A stretch of 64,000 nucleotides of DNA from Streptomyces sp. RPA4-2. Lineage in GTDB: Bacteria > Actinomycetota > Actinomycetes > Streptomycetales > Streptomycetaceae. The position numbers and the translations under genes are program-made. The notes under the pieces are model-generated. The model ran no database searches and was not told where the DNA came from. It saw only the letters and a program-made list of their open reading frames with translations. Of this stretch, positions 24,580-32,630 are shown piece after piece (position 1 is the stretch's first letter; each line of letters starts with the position of its first letter). The stretch is from assembly GCF_012273515.2 (NCBI RefSeq), contig NZ_CP050975.2, forward strand, positions 2,170,001 to 2,234,000, in the 5' to 3' direction.

Positions 24580-25674
24580 GTGGACATACGCGTGTACCGC
24601 CCCGGCGAGCTGAGCACCGCCGACCGGGCGGCCTGGACGGCTTTGCAGTCGAAGGCCCATCTGAACGGCTCGCCGGAGCTGGCGAATCCGTTCCTGTCCC
24701 CCGAGTTCACTCTCGCGGTGGGACGCTGCCGACGAGGCGTGCGGATCGCGGTGGTCCGCGAGGACGGCGAGCCCACGGCGTTCTTCCCGTTCCAGAGATC
24801 CACCACCGGTGTGGGACGGGCCGTCGGCCTCGGCGTCTCCGACTGCCAGGGACTGGTGCACCGCCCGGGGTTCGCCTGGGACGCCCAGGACCTGCTGCGG
24901 GAGTGCGGGCTCGCCGTATGGGAGTTCGACCATCTGGTGGAGGGCCAGCCGCCGTTCGAGGCGGGCGCCTCCGGCACCTTCCCGTCACCGGTCATGGACG
25001 TCGACCAGGGCTATGAAACGTATCTGCGCCAACTGCGCGCCCAGTCGCCGAAGTTCACCCGCACCACACTCGCCAAGGAGCGCAGGCTCGGCCGGGACGC
25101 CGGCGAGGTGCGCTACGTCCACGACGAGCGCGACCCCGCGGCCCTGCGCACCCTGATGGACTGGAAGTCCGCGCAGTACCGCAGGACCGGGCGCAGCGAC
25201 CGCTTCGCGCACGCCTGGATCAACCATCTGGTGCTGCAGCTCTTCCACACCCGCTCCGAGTCGTTCGCGGGCATCCTGTCCGTGCTGTACGCCGACGGGA
25301 AACCGGTCGCCGCGCACTTCGGCCTGCGTACCGAGCGGGTCCTCGCCTGCTGGTTCCCGGCCTACGATCCGGCGTTCGCGAAGTATTCGCCGGGGCTGAT
25401 CATGCATTTGCGGATGGCCGAGGCGGCGGCGGCCGACGGAATTGCCTATCTGGATCTAGGGCGGGGCCAGAAGGAATACAAGGACTCCCTGAAGACGCGG
25501 GAACTCTCCGTGTCCGAGGGGTGGGTGACCCGGCGTCATCCGGTCGCGGTCGGACACAGGGCGCGGCGCGCTCCGGTCCGGGCGCTGCGCAACATGGTGC
25601 TGTCGCGGCCGGAGCTCTTCGAGCCCGCCGACAGGATTCTCAAGCGGATGGGGAAAATCCGTTCGAGTCGTTAG
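24580..25674 (+). CDS. FemAB/CelD-like GNAT-fold acyltransferase
   Basis: A 364-aa cytoplasmic protein beginning at GTG 24580. The C-terminal half has the pattern of the BioF2-like/CelD family: YRRTGRSDRFAHAWINHLV, then GKPVAAHFGLRTERVLACWF, YSPGLIMHLRMAEAAAADG, YLDLGRGQKEYKDSLKTREL. Such enzymes transfer acyl or aminoacyl groups and are common in exopolysaccharide clusters. Here it would decorate a sugar intermediate. It follows the small membrane protein by one base and precedes the glycosyltransferases by 373 bp. The donor and acceptor are unknown. Confidence 0.8.
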   Translation: MDIRVYRPGELSTADRAAWTALQSKAHLNGSPELANPFLSPEFTLAVGRCRRGVRIAVVREDGEPTAFFPFQRSTTGVGRAVGLGVSDCQGLVHRPGFAWDAQDLLRECGLAVWEFDHLVEGQPPFEAGASGTFPSPVMDVDQGYETYLRQLRAQSPKFTRTTLAKERRLGRDAGEVRYVHDERDPAALRTLMDWKSAQYRRTGRSDRFAHAWINHLVLQLFHTRSESFAGILSVLYADGKPVAAHFGLRTERVLACWFPAYDPAFAKYSPGLIMHLRMAEAAAADGIAYLDLGRGQKEYKDSLKTRELSVSEGWVTRRHPVAVGHRARRAPVRALRNMVLSRPELFEPADRILKRMGKIRSSR

Positions 25675-26047
25675 GTAACGGCCAAACCAACAAAAACGTG
25701 GGAGCACGTTCCAGGCCTTGCCATAGAGACACAATCGTCAATATCGTCATACATCTCACCCGCATCGGACCGTCATGCGTATGCGATCTAGGGGAGGGCT
25801 CAAGATCGCGAAGAGGGTCGGACGCGGGGCGCGGTAGGGGGGTGCCGTGCTCGGTGACCACACTTGTACCGAGCCGTGCCGCGCGGTCGGCTTCCGATTT
25901 CCCGAGAGCCGGCCAGCTTTGCCAGCTCACCCGGCACGCACGGAGATCCATTTCGGCATGCCGTAAGTGAGAACCCCCCTTTCGAACCGGAAAAAGAGCC
26001 GGACCGCCCAGGGGCGGGCGGTCCACCGGACGAGAGGGACCAGACTC
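25675..26047. other. 373-bp intergenic region with leader hairpin
   Basis: There is no supportable gene; short reading frames on both strands lack ribosome sites and family resemblance. The first 100 bp are AT-richer than average and could hold a promoter for the glycosyltransferases. At the downstream end, GGACCGCCC (26001-26009) pairs with GGGCGGTCC (26016-26024) across a 6-nt loop, only 23 nt before the first glycosyltransferase start. The hairpin may act as an attenuator or mRNA-stabilising structure. Confidence 0.5.
26001..26024 (+). promoter_or_regulatory. 9-bp perfect stem-loop in the leader of the first glycosyltransferase
   Basis: The arms 26001-26009 and 26016-26024 are exactly complementary with loop AGGGGC. 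It is positioned between promoter region and start codon, followed by a GAGAGGGA ribosome site. Confidence 0.5.
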
Positions 26048-26866
26048 ATGAGCTCAGTCCTGCGCCCAGCCATTTCGGGCGATGATCCGTTAGCGGTCGG
26101 CAAATACCGGCCGATCTCCTCTCACCTGGCCATTGCGCCACCGGTGAGTGTGGTGATTCCCGCCATGAATGAGGCGGAGAATCTCCCCTACGTCTTCAAG
26201 ACACTTCCCGGCTGGATTCACGAAGTGGTTCTTGTGGACGGCAATTCCACCGACGACACCGTCCGGGTGGCCCGCGAACTGTGGCCCGACGTCAAGGTCG
26301 TCGAGCAGCGCGGCAAGGGCAAGGGCGACGCGCTGATCACCGGGTTCGAGGCGTGCACCGGCGACATCATCGTGATGGTCGACGCGGACGGCTCGGCCGA
26401 CGGACACGAGATCGTGTCCTATGTGTCCGCGCTGGTGTCCGGGGCGGACTTCGCCAAGGGCTCGCGGTTCGCCAACGGCGGCGGCACGTCCGACATGACG
26501 CCCGTCCGCAAGCTCGGCAACAGGGTGCTGTGCGCGGTCGTCAACGCCAAGTTCGGCGCCCGCTACACCGATCTCTGCTACGGCTACAACGCGTTCTGGC
26601 GGCACTGCCTGGACGAGATCGACCTCGACTGCACCGGCTTCGAGGTCGAGACGCTGATGAACATCCGGGTGGTCAAGGCGGGTCTCAAGGTGCAGGAGAT
26701 CCCCAGCCACGAGTACCTCCGTATCCACGGCGCGAGCAACCTGCGCGCGGTGCGGGACGGGTTGCGGGTCCTCAAGGTCATCCTCAAGGAGCGCTCCAAC
26801 CGGCGTGCGCTGCGGCGCCGGCCGCACGCGTCCCAGCTCGACTCGGGTCAGGGAGAGGTGTCTTGA
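26048..26866 (+). CDS. family 2 glycosyltransferase (dolichol-phosphate-mannose-synthase-like)
   Basis: A 272-aa inverting glycosyltransferase of the GT2 fold. The nucleotide-binding start is VSVVIPAMNEAENLPYVF (about 34-51), then VLVDGNSTDDT. The metal-binding DxD-type motif is MVDADGSADGHEI, and the acceptor region is KGSRFANGGGTSDMTPVRK. A DLCYGYNAFWR block follows. It resembles undecaprenyl/dolichyl-phosphate sugar synthases and lacks C-terminal membrane helices. It would put a sugar on a lipid or glycan carrier at the inner face of the membrane. The ATG at 26048 has GAGAGGGA upstream. The stop overlaps the next gene's TTG start (TTGA). Confidence 0.88.
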   Translation: MSSVLRPAISGDDPLAVGKYRPISSHLAIAPPVSVVIPAMNEAENLPYVFKTLPGWIHEVVLVDGNSTDDTVRVARELWPDVKVVEQRGKGKGDALITGFEACTGDIIVMVDADGSADGHEIVSYVSALVSGADFAKGSRFANGGGTSDMTPVRKLGNRVLCAVVNAKFGARYTDLCYGYNAFWRHCLDEIDLDCTGFEVETLMNIRVVKAGLKVQEIPSHEYLRIHGASNLRAVRDGLRVLKVILKERSNRRALRRRPHASQLDSGQGEVS

Positions 26867-27867
26867 GCAGTCCCGACATCTCCGTGGTGGTCTGCGTCTA
26901 CACCGAGGACCGCTGGGAGGACATCCTCGCGGCGGTCTCCTCGGTGCGGGCGCAGTCACTGCCCGCCCTGGAGACGCTCCTCGTCGTGGACCACAACCCC
27001 ACGCTGCTGGAGCGGCTCGGCAGGGAGTACAAGGAGACCGACGCGGTGCGGGTGCTCGCCAACGCGGGCCCGCGCGGTCTGTCCGCGGGCCGCAACACCG
27101 GCATCGCCGCCGCGCGCGGCGGGATCATCGCGTTCCTCGACGACGACGCCGTGGCCGAGCGGGACTGGCTGCGGCACTTCGCCGCGGGGTACGCGGACCC
27201 GCGGGTCATGGCCGTCGGCGGCCGCACGATGCCGATCTGGGCGTCGGGCCGCCGTCCGGCCTGGTTCCCCGAGGAGTTCGACTGGGTGGTGGGCTGCACG
27301 TACAAGGGCCTGCCGCAGGGCAGGGTCCGGGTCCGCAACGTCCTCGGCGGAAACGCTTCCTTCCGCCGTACCGCGTTCGACGCGGCGGGCGGCTTCGCGA
27401 CCGGCATCGGACGCGACGGCGACAAACGTCCGCTGGGCTGCGAGGAGACGGAGCTGTGCATCCGTCTCACCCGCGCCAGGCCGGACGCGATCCTGCTCAT
27501 CGACGACCGCGCGGTGATCCACCACCGGGTGCCACGGGCGCGTGAGCACTTCGCGTACTTCCGCACCCGCACCTACGCGGAGGGCCTGTCGAAGGCCCTG
27601 GTGGCCCGCAGCGTCGGCGCCGCGAAGGGACTGGAGTCCGAGCGCCGGTACACCACCCGCGTCCTGCCCGCCGGAGTGGTGCGCGGCGTGCGCGACGCGG
27701 TACTGGCCCGACCGGGCGGCGCGGGCCGCGCGGGCGCCATCGTCGCCGGGGTGCTCACCGCGGCCGGCGGGTACGTACTCGGCAGTCTCCGGGCCCGCAG
27801 GGGCGGGGCGGTGTTCTCGGTGGTGGAGATCGGCGACGGTCCGGGGCGTGAGGGGGCGGCGGCATGA
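26863..27867 (+). CDS. family 2 glycosyltransferase
   Basis: A 334-aa GT2 enzyme starting at a rare TTG (26863-26865), supported by GGGAGAGG just upstream and by overlap with the previous stop. The N-terminal fold begins ISVVVCVYTEDRWEDILAAV. The DxD-type motif is AFLDDDAVAERDWL and the catalytic-base region GCEETELCIRLTR (an ED/EE motif). The C-terminus (about residues 280-310) is hydrophobic (AGRAGAIVAGVLTAAGGYVL) and may anchor it. It is the second sugar transferase in the cluster. The TGA overlaps an ATG that opens a 27-codon reading frame leading into the deacetylase. Confidence 0.87.
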   Translation: MSSPDISVVVCVYTEDRWEDILAAVSSVRAQSLPALETLLVVDHNPTLLERLGREYKETDAVRVLANAGPRGLSAGRNTGIAAARGGIIAFLDDDAVAERDWLRHFAAGYADPRVMAVGGRTMPIWASGRRPAWFPEEFDWVVGCTYKGLPQGRVRVRNVLGGNASFRRTAFDAAGGFATGIGRDGDKRPLGCEETELCIRLTRARPDAILLIDDRAVIHHRVPRAREHFAYFRTRTYAEGLSKALVARSVGAAKGLESERRYTTRVLPAGVVRGVRDAVLARPGGAGRAGAIVAGVLTAAGGYVLGSLRARRGGAVFSVVEIGDGPGREGAAA

Positions 27868-27947
27868 GAACAGGACCCGTGTCCGGCACGGGGTGCCACG
27901 GCGGGACGAGGCACGCGCGCGCCCGCGCGGAAGGCGGCGCCCCGTGA
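27864..27947 (+). CDS. 27-aa reading frame exactly bridging glycosyltransferase and deacetylase
   Basis: The ATG at 27864 overlaps the glycosyltransferase stop (ATGA), and the TGA at 27945-27947 overlaps the deacetylase GTG (GTGA). The peptide is basic (MRTGPVSGTGCHGGTRHARA is its start) with no domain. The dual 4-nt overlaps suggest it carries translating ribosomes across the 76-bp gap, or encodes a tiny protein. Coincidence remains possible. Confidence 0.35.
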   Translation: MRTGPVSGTGCHGGTRHARARAEGGAP

Positions 27948-28744
27948 GCGACTCCCCCGTACCCATCCTCATGTACCACTCGATCGCCGCCGCGCCCAAC
28001 GACGCGACGCGCGCCCTTTCCGTCGCGCCCGAGGCGTTCGCCGAGCAGATGGCGCTGCTCGGGGACCGGGGATTCACCCCGGTCGGCACGGCGGAGCTGG
28101 CGGCGGGGTGGCGCTTCGGCTCCGCCCTGCCCGCCCGGCCCGTCCTGATCACCTTCGACGACGGATACGAGGGCGTGCACCGGCACGCCCTGCCCGTGCT
28201 CGCCAAGCACGGCTTCGCCTCCACACTGTTCGTCTCGACGGGCTGGCTGCGCGGGGCGCACGACACCGGGGGCGGCCTCGACACGATGCTCAGCTGGGAC
28301 CAGGTGCGCGAACTCGCCGCCGAGCAGGTCGAGATCGGCGGGCACAGCCACACGCACCCGCAGCTGGACCAGATCGACGACGACGCGCTCCGGTTCGAGG
28401 TGCGGCGCTGCCGGGAGATCGTCGCCGACGAACTGGGCACCCGGCCCGGCTCGTTCGCGTACCCCTACGGCTACTCGAGCCGCCGGGTGCGCCGCGCGGT
28501 TCGGGAGGCGGGCTTCGCCCAGTCCCTCGCCGTCGGCAACGCCCTGGCGCGCCGACGGCAGGGCCCGTACGCCCTGGAACGCGTCACCGTGCGCCGCAGC
28601 ACCGGTGTCGAGGAGTTCGAGCGGCTCGTCGAGGGTCGTGCGATCGCTCGCAATTTCGCCCGGGACCGCGCCCTGACCAAGGGGTACGCCATGGTCCGAA
28701 GAGCACGACAGGTCCGCCGGAAGGCCATCCGTTCCCGTGTCTGA
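27944..28744 (+). CDS. polysaccharide deacetylase (NodB/CE4 family)
   Basis: A 266-aa hydrolase that would remove N- or O-acetyl groups from a glycan. The NodB motifs are present: VLITFDDGYEG (motif 1, catalytic Asp and metal Asp), EIGGHSHTHPQL (motif 2, H-x3-H metal ligands) and FAYPYGYSSRRV (motif 3). The start VPILMYHSIA is typical of the branch acting on exopolysaccharides. There is no signal peptide, so it may act in the cytoplasm, or the product may be exported by another route. The GTG at 27944 overlaps the bridging frame. The stop overlaps the fusion gene start by 8 nt. Confidence 0.9.
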   Translation: MSDSPVPILMYHSIAAAPNDATRALSVAPEAFAEQMALLGDRGFTPVGTAELAAGWRFGSALPARPVLITFDDGYEGVHRHALPVLAKHGFASTLFVSTGWLRGAHDTGGGLDTMLSWDQVRELAAEQVEIGGHSHTHPQLDQIDDDALRFEVRRCREIVADELGTRPGSFAYPYGYSSRRVRRAVREAGFAQSLAVGNALARRRQGPYALERVTVRRSTGVEEFERLVEGRAIARNFARDRALTKGYAMVRRARQVRRKAIRSRV

Positions 28745-31700
28745 CACGACGACCACAGCACAGGCTTCCTCGCCCACGACCGAAACGTCCGAACAGCGGC
28801 CGGGGCGCCGGTTCCGCCTGCCCGGCCGGGGCCGCAAGAGCGACGGCGGAGGCAACCAGCTGTTCCGCAACGCCTACGCCCTGATGCTCAACACCGGTAT
28901 CTCCGCGGTGCTCGGGCTCGGCTACTGGCTGATCGCCGCCCACTACTACTCCGACTCGGCGGTGGGCCAGGGATCCGCCGCCATCGCCGCGATGAAGCTC
29001 CTCGCGGGGGTGACCGCGGTGACGCTGACGGGCGCCCTGGCCCGCTTCATCCCCGTCGCCGGGCGCGCCACCGGACGCCTCATCTTCCGGACCTACGCGG
29101 GCAGTTCGGTGGTCGTGGCGGTGGCCGCCGTCGTCTTCCTGCTCACCCTGAACCTGTGGGGTCCCTCGTACCGCTTCCTGCACGGACCGCTCAACGGCCT
29201 CGGGTTCATCCTCGCGGTCGTCGCCTGGTCGCTCCTGACGCTGCAGGACGGGGTACTGACCGGGCTGCGCAGCGCGCTGTGGGTGCCGGTGGGCAACACC
29301 GTGTTCTCCGCGGTCAAGCTGATCCTGCTCATCGGCCTCGCCGCCGCGATCCCCACCAGCGGTGTCTTCGTCTCCTGGGTCGCCGCGATCGCCCTGTCGG
29401 TCGTGCCGCTCGGACTGCTGGTCTTCCGGCGCCTGGTGCCCCGGCACATCAAGGCGACCGAGGCCCGTGCCAAGCCGCCCTCCCTCAGGGAGATCGGCCG
29501 CTTCCTCGCGGGCGACTACACCGGCTCGCTGTTCTCGCTCGCCGTGGTCTACCTCGTCCCGGTGATCGTCGCCTCGCAGGTCAGCTCCGCCGACAACGCG
29601 TACTTCTACATCACCACGACGATAGGCGGCACGGTCAACCTGCTCGCCATCAACATGGGTGCCTCGCTGACCGTCGAGGGTTCGCACGACCCGGCGCGGC
29701 TCGCAGCGAACACCCGGGCCGCCGTCAGGCGGATGGCCAGGATCATGCTGCCGGTGTGCGGACTGCTGTTCCTCGGCGCGCCGTTCATCCTGCACGTCTT
29801 CGGTGAGGGCTACGCGCACGCGGCGACGCCGCTGCTGCGCTGGTTCGCGGTCGGCGCGCTGCTGCGGGTCGTCATGGAGACCTACTTCGCGGTACTGCGC
29901 GCACAGAGCCGCACCTCCGGACTCGCCTATCTGCAGGGCCTGCTGTGCGTCCTCGTGCTCGGCCTGACCGTGATCCTGCTGCCCCGGATGGGGCTGACGG
30001 GGGCGGGCGTCGCGGAGATCTCCAGCCTCGCGGTCATCGTGTCGATCGCGGCGCCCCGGCTCTTCAAGATCGTGCGGCACGCGCCGCCCGCCGAACTGCC
30101 GCAGGGCGCGGCGCCGGACGGAGACCTCGCCGACCTCGGCGCGCGCGACGTGCCCGCGGCCGAGCCGAGCGAGCCGAAGCGGCCCGCCTGGGCCCTCGAC
30201 TCCGACACCCTCGCCCTCGGCATCCACGTCGACTTCGACCATCAGGAGCGCCGCCCGGACGTACGGCCGGGGCCGGGCACTCCGCCCAGCGGGACACCCA
30301 CCGCGCGCCCGGACCACCGTCCGACCTGGGCGCTGCGTCCACAGCACCTGCCGACGCCGGCCCTGGGACTGCCGGTCGAGTCGCGCGAGCCGGGCTCGGA
30401 GGCGTCCCTGGGCCCGGCGGAGGCCCCGGAGGTGGACGCTCCCTTCGAGACGCCCGCCCGCGAGCCGGCCTCCTCCTTCGAAACGGACGGCACGGACAGC
30501 GCCATCTCGGGGCCGCGGGGAACCGCGCGCACGGCCCCGGACGACCCGCGGCCGCCGGACGACACCGCACCACCCCTCCGCGACCGCCTACGGCACCCCT
30601 CCAAACCCGGCGTGCTCCTCGGCCTCCTCCTGATCTCCGCACTGCTCCTCTACTGGGTCCCGGCACTGAGCCTCGACGACGCCTCCCTCGACACGATGGG
30701 CGGCCTCGGCCTCGTCTCCGTCCTGCCGCTGCCCACCCTCGTGGGCGCCGCCCTGCTGATCGCGGTCTTCGCCTCGCTGCTCTGGATGAACAGCGAGCAC
30801 AAGGGACTCCTGCTCGTCACCCTGCTCGCCACCGTGGTCTCGCTGCACGCGCTGCCCGCGGTGATCGAGACCGAACCGCGGTTCGCGACGGCCTGGCAGC
30901 ACCTCGGGTTCCTCGACTACATCGGCCGGACCGGGTCGGCCGTGCCGGACCTCGACGCGCGCTGGAGCTGGCCGGGCTTCTTCGCGGCGGCCGCGTTCGT
31001 CGCCAGGGCCTGCGGTGTCGGCGACCTCACCGAGGTGATCCGCTGGTGGCCGCTGACCATGCAGGTCCTGTACCTGGCACCGATGTTCCTGCTCGTGCGC
31101 TCGCTGCGGGCGAGCTGGCGCGCCAAGTGGACCGGCATCTGGGTCTTCGTCCTGAGCGGCTGGGTCGGCCAGGACTACTTCTCCCCCCAGGGCTTCACCT
31201 ATCTGCTCTACCTCGCCTTCGTGGCGATCCTCCTGGTGTGGTTCCGGGCACCGCGCGTGCTGTGGACGAAGGCACGGCCGGGCGAGGCGGAGGTCGAGCC
31301 GACCGACCGGCGTCAGCGGGCCGTGCTGCTCATGGTGCTGATCGGCCTGTTCGCGGCGAGCGTCCCGGCCCACCAGCTCACCCCGTTCGTGATGCTGGGT
31401 GTCCTCGCGGTCCTCGTCCTCGTCGGCCGCTCCGAACTGCGCGGCCTGCCCATCCTGTTCGCGGTGCTGGTCTCCGTCTGGATCGGCTTCATGGCCGAGC
31501 CGTACTGGTCGGGGCACTTCAACGAACTGTTCGGCGGGGTCGGCGGGGTCGGCAGCAACGTGTCGACGTCCGTCTCCGGCCGTATCCAGGGCGGCAGTTC
31601 GACCCACAAACTCGTCCTCTACGCGCGCGTGCTGCTGGCCGGCGGCGTGATGGCCTTCGCCTGCTGGGGCTGGTGGCGGAGGCGCGACCACAAGTACCGC

Positions 31701-32606
31701 GAGCGGTCACTGCTCGTCCTCACCTTCGTGCCGTTCCTCGGCTTCGGCATGCAGTCGTACGGCGGCGAAATGGCGCTGCGCGTCTTCATGTTCGCCCTTC
31801 CGGGCGCGGCGCTGCTCGCCGGGCTCGCCCTGTTCCCGCGCACCGGCGTCACCGCGAAGGAGCGGGAGAAGGACCGGGCGAGCCTCGCCCCGCTCGCCGC
31901 CCTCATGACGGGCCTGCTCCTGATGGGCGGCTTCCTGGTCGCCCGCTGGGGCAACGAGTCGTTCGAGCGGATCCGGCCGGGCGAGGTCGCGGCCATGAAG
32001 TACGTGTACGCGCACGACGACCCGACCGTCCGGCTGCTGTGGCTGAGCAATGACACCGTGAACAACGTGACGCCCGCGATGCCGTGGGGCACGAAGGACA
32101 TGGAGAAGGTGCAGTACGTGCCCACCCTGGCGCCGACCGACCCGGTCCTGGTGTCGGGTCTGGTCAAGTCACTCAAGGACGCGGGCCCGAACTCGTACCT
32201 CATGATCAACCGCAGTCAGGTGGTCTACCTCCAGATGGACGTCGGCTACTCGGCGACCTGGCCCGCACGGCTCGTCCACAGCCTCGACGACCGGCAGGAC
32301 CTCAGGAAGGTCCTCGTCAACGGCGACGCGACGGTGTACGCGCTGCGCGAGCAGCCCGCGGGGGACGTCCCGAAGGCCGAACCCGGGCCGATCGGCCCGC
32401 AGATCACCTGGACGCCGTGGTCGGTCGTCGGCGCCCTGGCGGCCGTGGCGCTCGTCGTGATGCTGACCGCGCGGGAGATCATCCGGGTGGCGGTGCGGCC
32501 GAGCGTGCGACAGCTGCGGTGGCTGCAGAGCAGCTTCTGGTTCTCGCTGCCGCTGCTGGCGGTGCTGCTGGCCTCGCTGGTGCAGCGGTTCCTGACCATG
32601 AAATAG
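28737..32606 (+). CDS. fusion of Wzx-type flippase and large polytopic membrane protein
   Basis: A 1289-aa membrane protein in three parts. Residues about 38-450 form a polysaccharide flippase of the MOP superfamily (NAYALMLNTGISAVLGLGYW, about 12-14 helices). Residues about 455-610 are a Pro/Asp-rich, probably disordered linker. Residues about 615-1289 form a second domain of about ten helices with a large extracytoplasmic end. This second part contains DLDARWSWPGFF and YFSPQGFTYLLYLAF and recalls GT-C type membrane glycosyltransferases or polymerases. That assignment is tentative. A single chain joining flippase and transferase would couple export to polymerisation or transfer. The GTG at 28737 overlaps the deacetylase stop, and no frameshift is needed to read through. 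Confidence 0.82.
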   Translation: MSDTTTTAQASSPTTETSEQRPGRRFRLPGRGRKSDGGGNQLFRNAYALMLNTGISAVLGLGYWLIAAHYYSDSAVGQGSAAIAAMKLLAGVTAVTLTGALARFIPVAGRATGRLIFRTYAGSSVVVAVAAVVFLLTLNLWGPSYRFLHGPLNGLGFILAVVAWSLLTLQDGVLTGLRSALWVPVGNTVFSAVKLILLIGLAAAIPTSGVFVSWVAAIALSVVPLGLLVFRRLVPRHIKATEARAKPPSLREIGRFLAGDYTGSLFSLAVVYLVPVIVASQVSSADNAYFYITTTIGGTVNLLAINMGASLTVEGSHDPARLAANTRAAVRRMARIMLPVCGLLFLGAPFILHVFGEGYAHAATPLLRWFAVGALLRVVMETYFAVLRAQSRTSGLAYLQGLLCVLVLGLTVILLPRMGLTGAGVAEISSLAVIVSIAAPRLFKIVRHAPPAELPQGAAPDGDLADLGARDVPAAEPSEPKRPAWALDSDTLALGIHVDFDHQERRPDVRPGPGTPPSGTPTARPDHRPTWALRPQHLPTPALGLPVESREPGSEASLGPAEAPEVDAPFETPAREPASSFETDGTDSAISGPRGTARTAPDDPRPPDDTAPPLRDRLRHPSKPGVLLGLLLISALLLYWVPALSLDDASLDTMGGLGLVSVLPLPTLVGAALLIAVFASLLWMNSEHKGLLLVTLLATVVSLHALPAVIETEPRFATAWQHLGFLDYIGRTGSAVPDLDARWSWPGFFAAAAFVARACGVGDLTEVIRWWPLTMQVLYLAPMFLLVRSLRASWRAKWTGIWVFVLSGWVGQDYFSPQGFTYLLYLAFVAILLVWFRAPRVLWTKARPGEAEVEPTDRRQRAVLLMVLIGLFAASVPAHQLTPFVMLGVLAVLVLVGRSELRGLPILFAVLVSVWIGFMAEPYWSGHFNELFGGVGGVGSNVSTSVSGRIQGGSSTHKLVLYARVLLAGGVMAFACWGWWRRRDHKYRERSLLVLTFVPFLGFGMQSYGGEMALRVFMFALPGAALLAGLALFPRTGVTAKEREKDRASLAPLAALMTGLLLMGGFLVARWGNESFERIRPGEVAAMKYVYAHDDPTVRLLWLSNDTVNNVTPAMPWGTKDMEKVQYVPTLAPTDPVLVSGLVKSLKDAGPNSYLMINRSQVVYLQMDVGYSATWPARLVHSLDDRQDLRKVLVNGDATVYALREQPAGDVPKAEPGPIGPQITWTPWSVVGALAAVALVVMLTAREIIRVAVRPSVRQLRWLQSSFWFSLPLLAVLLASLVQRFLTMK

Positions 32607-32630
32607 CCGGGCCGTGGGGGGTGGAGCGGC

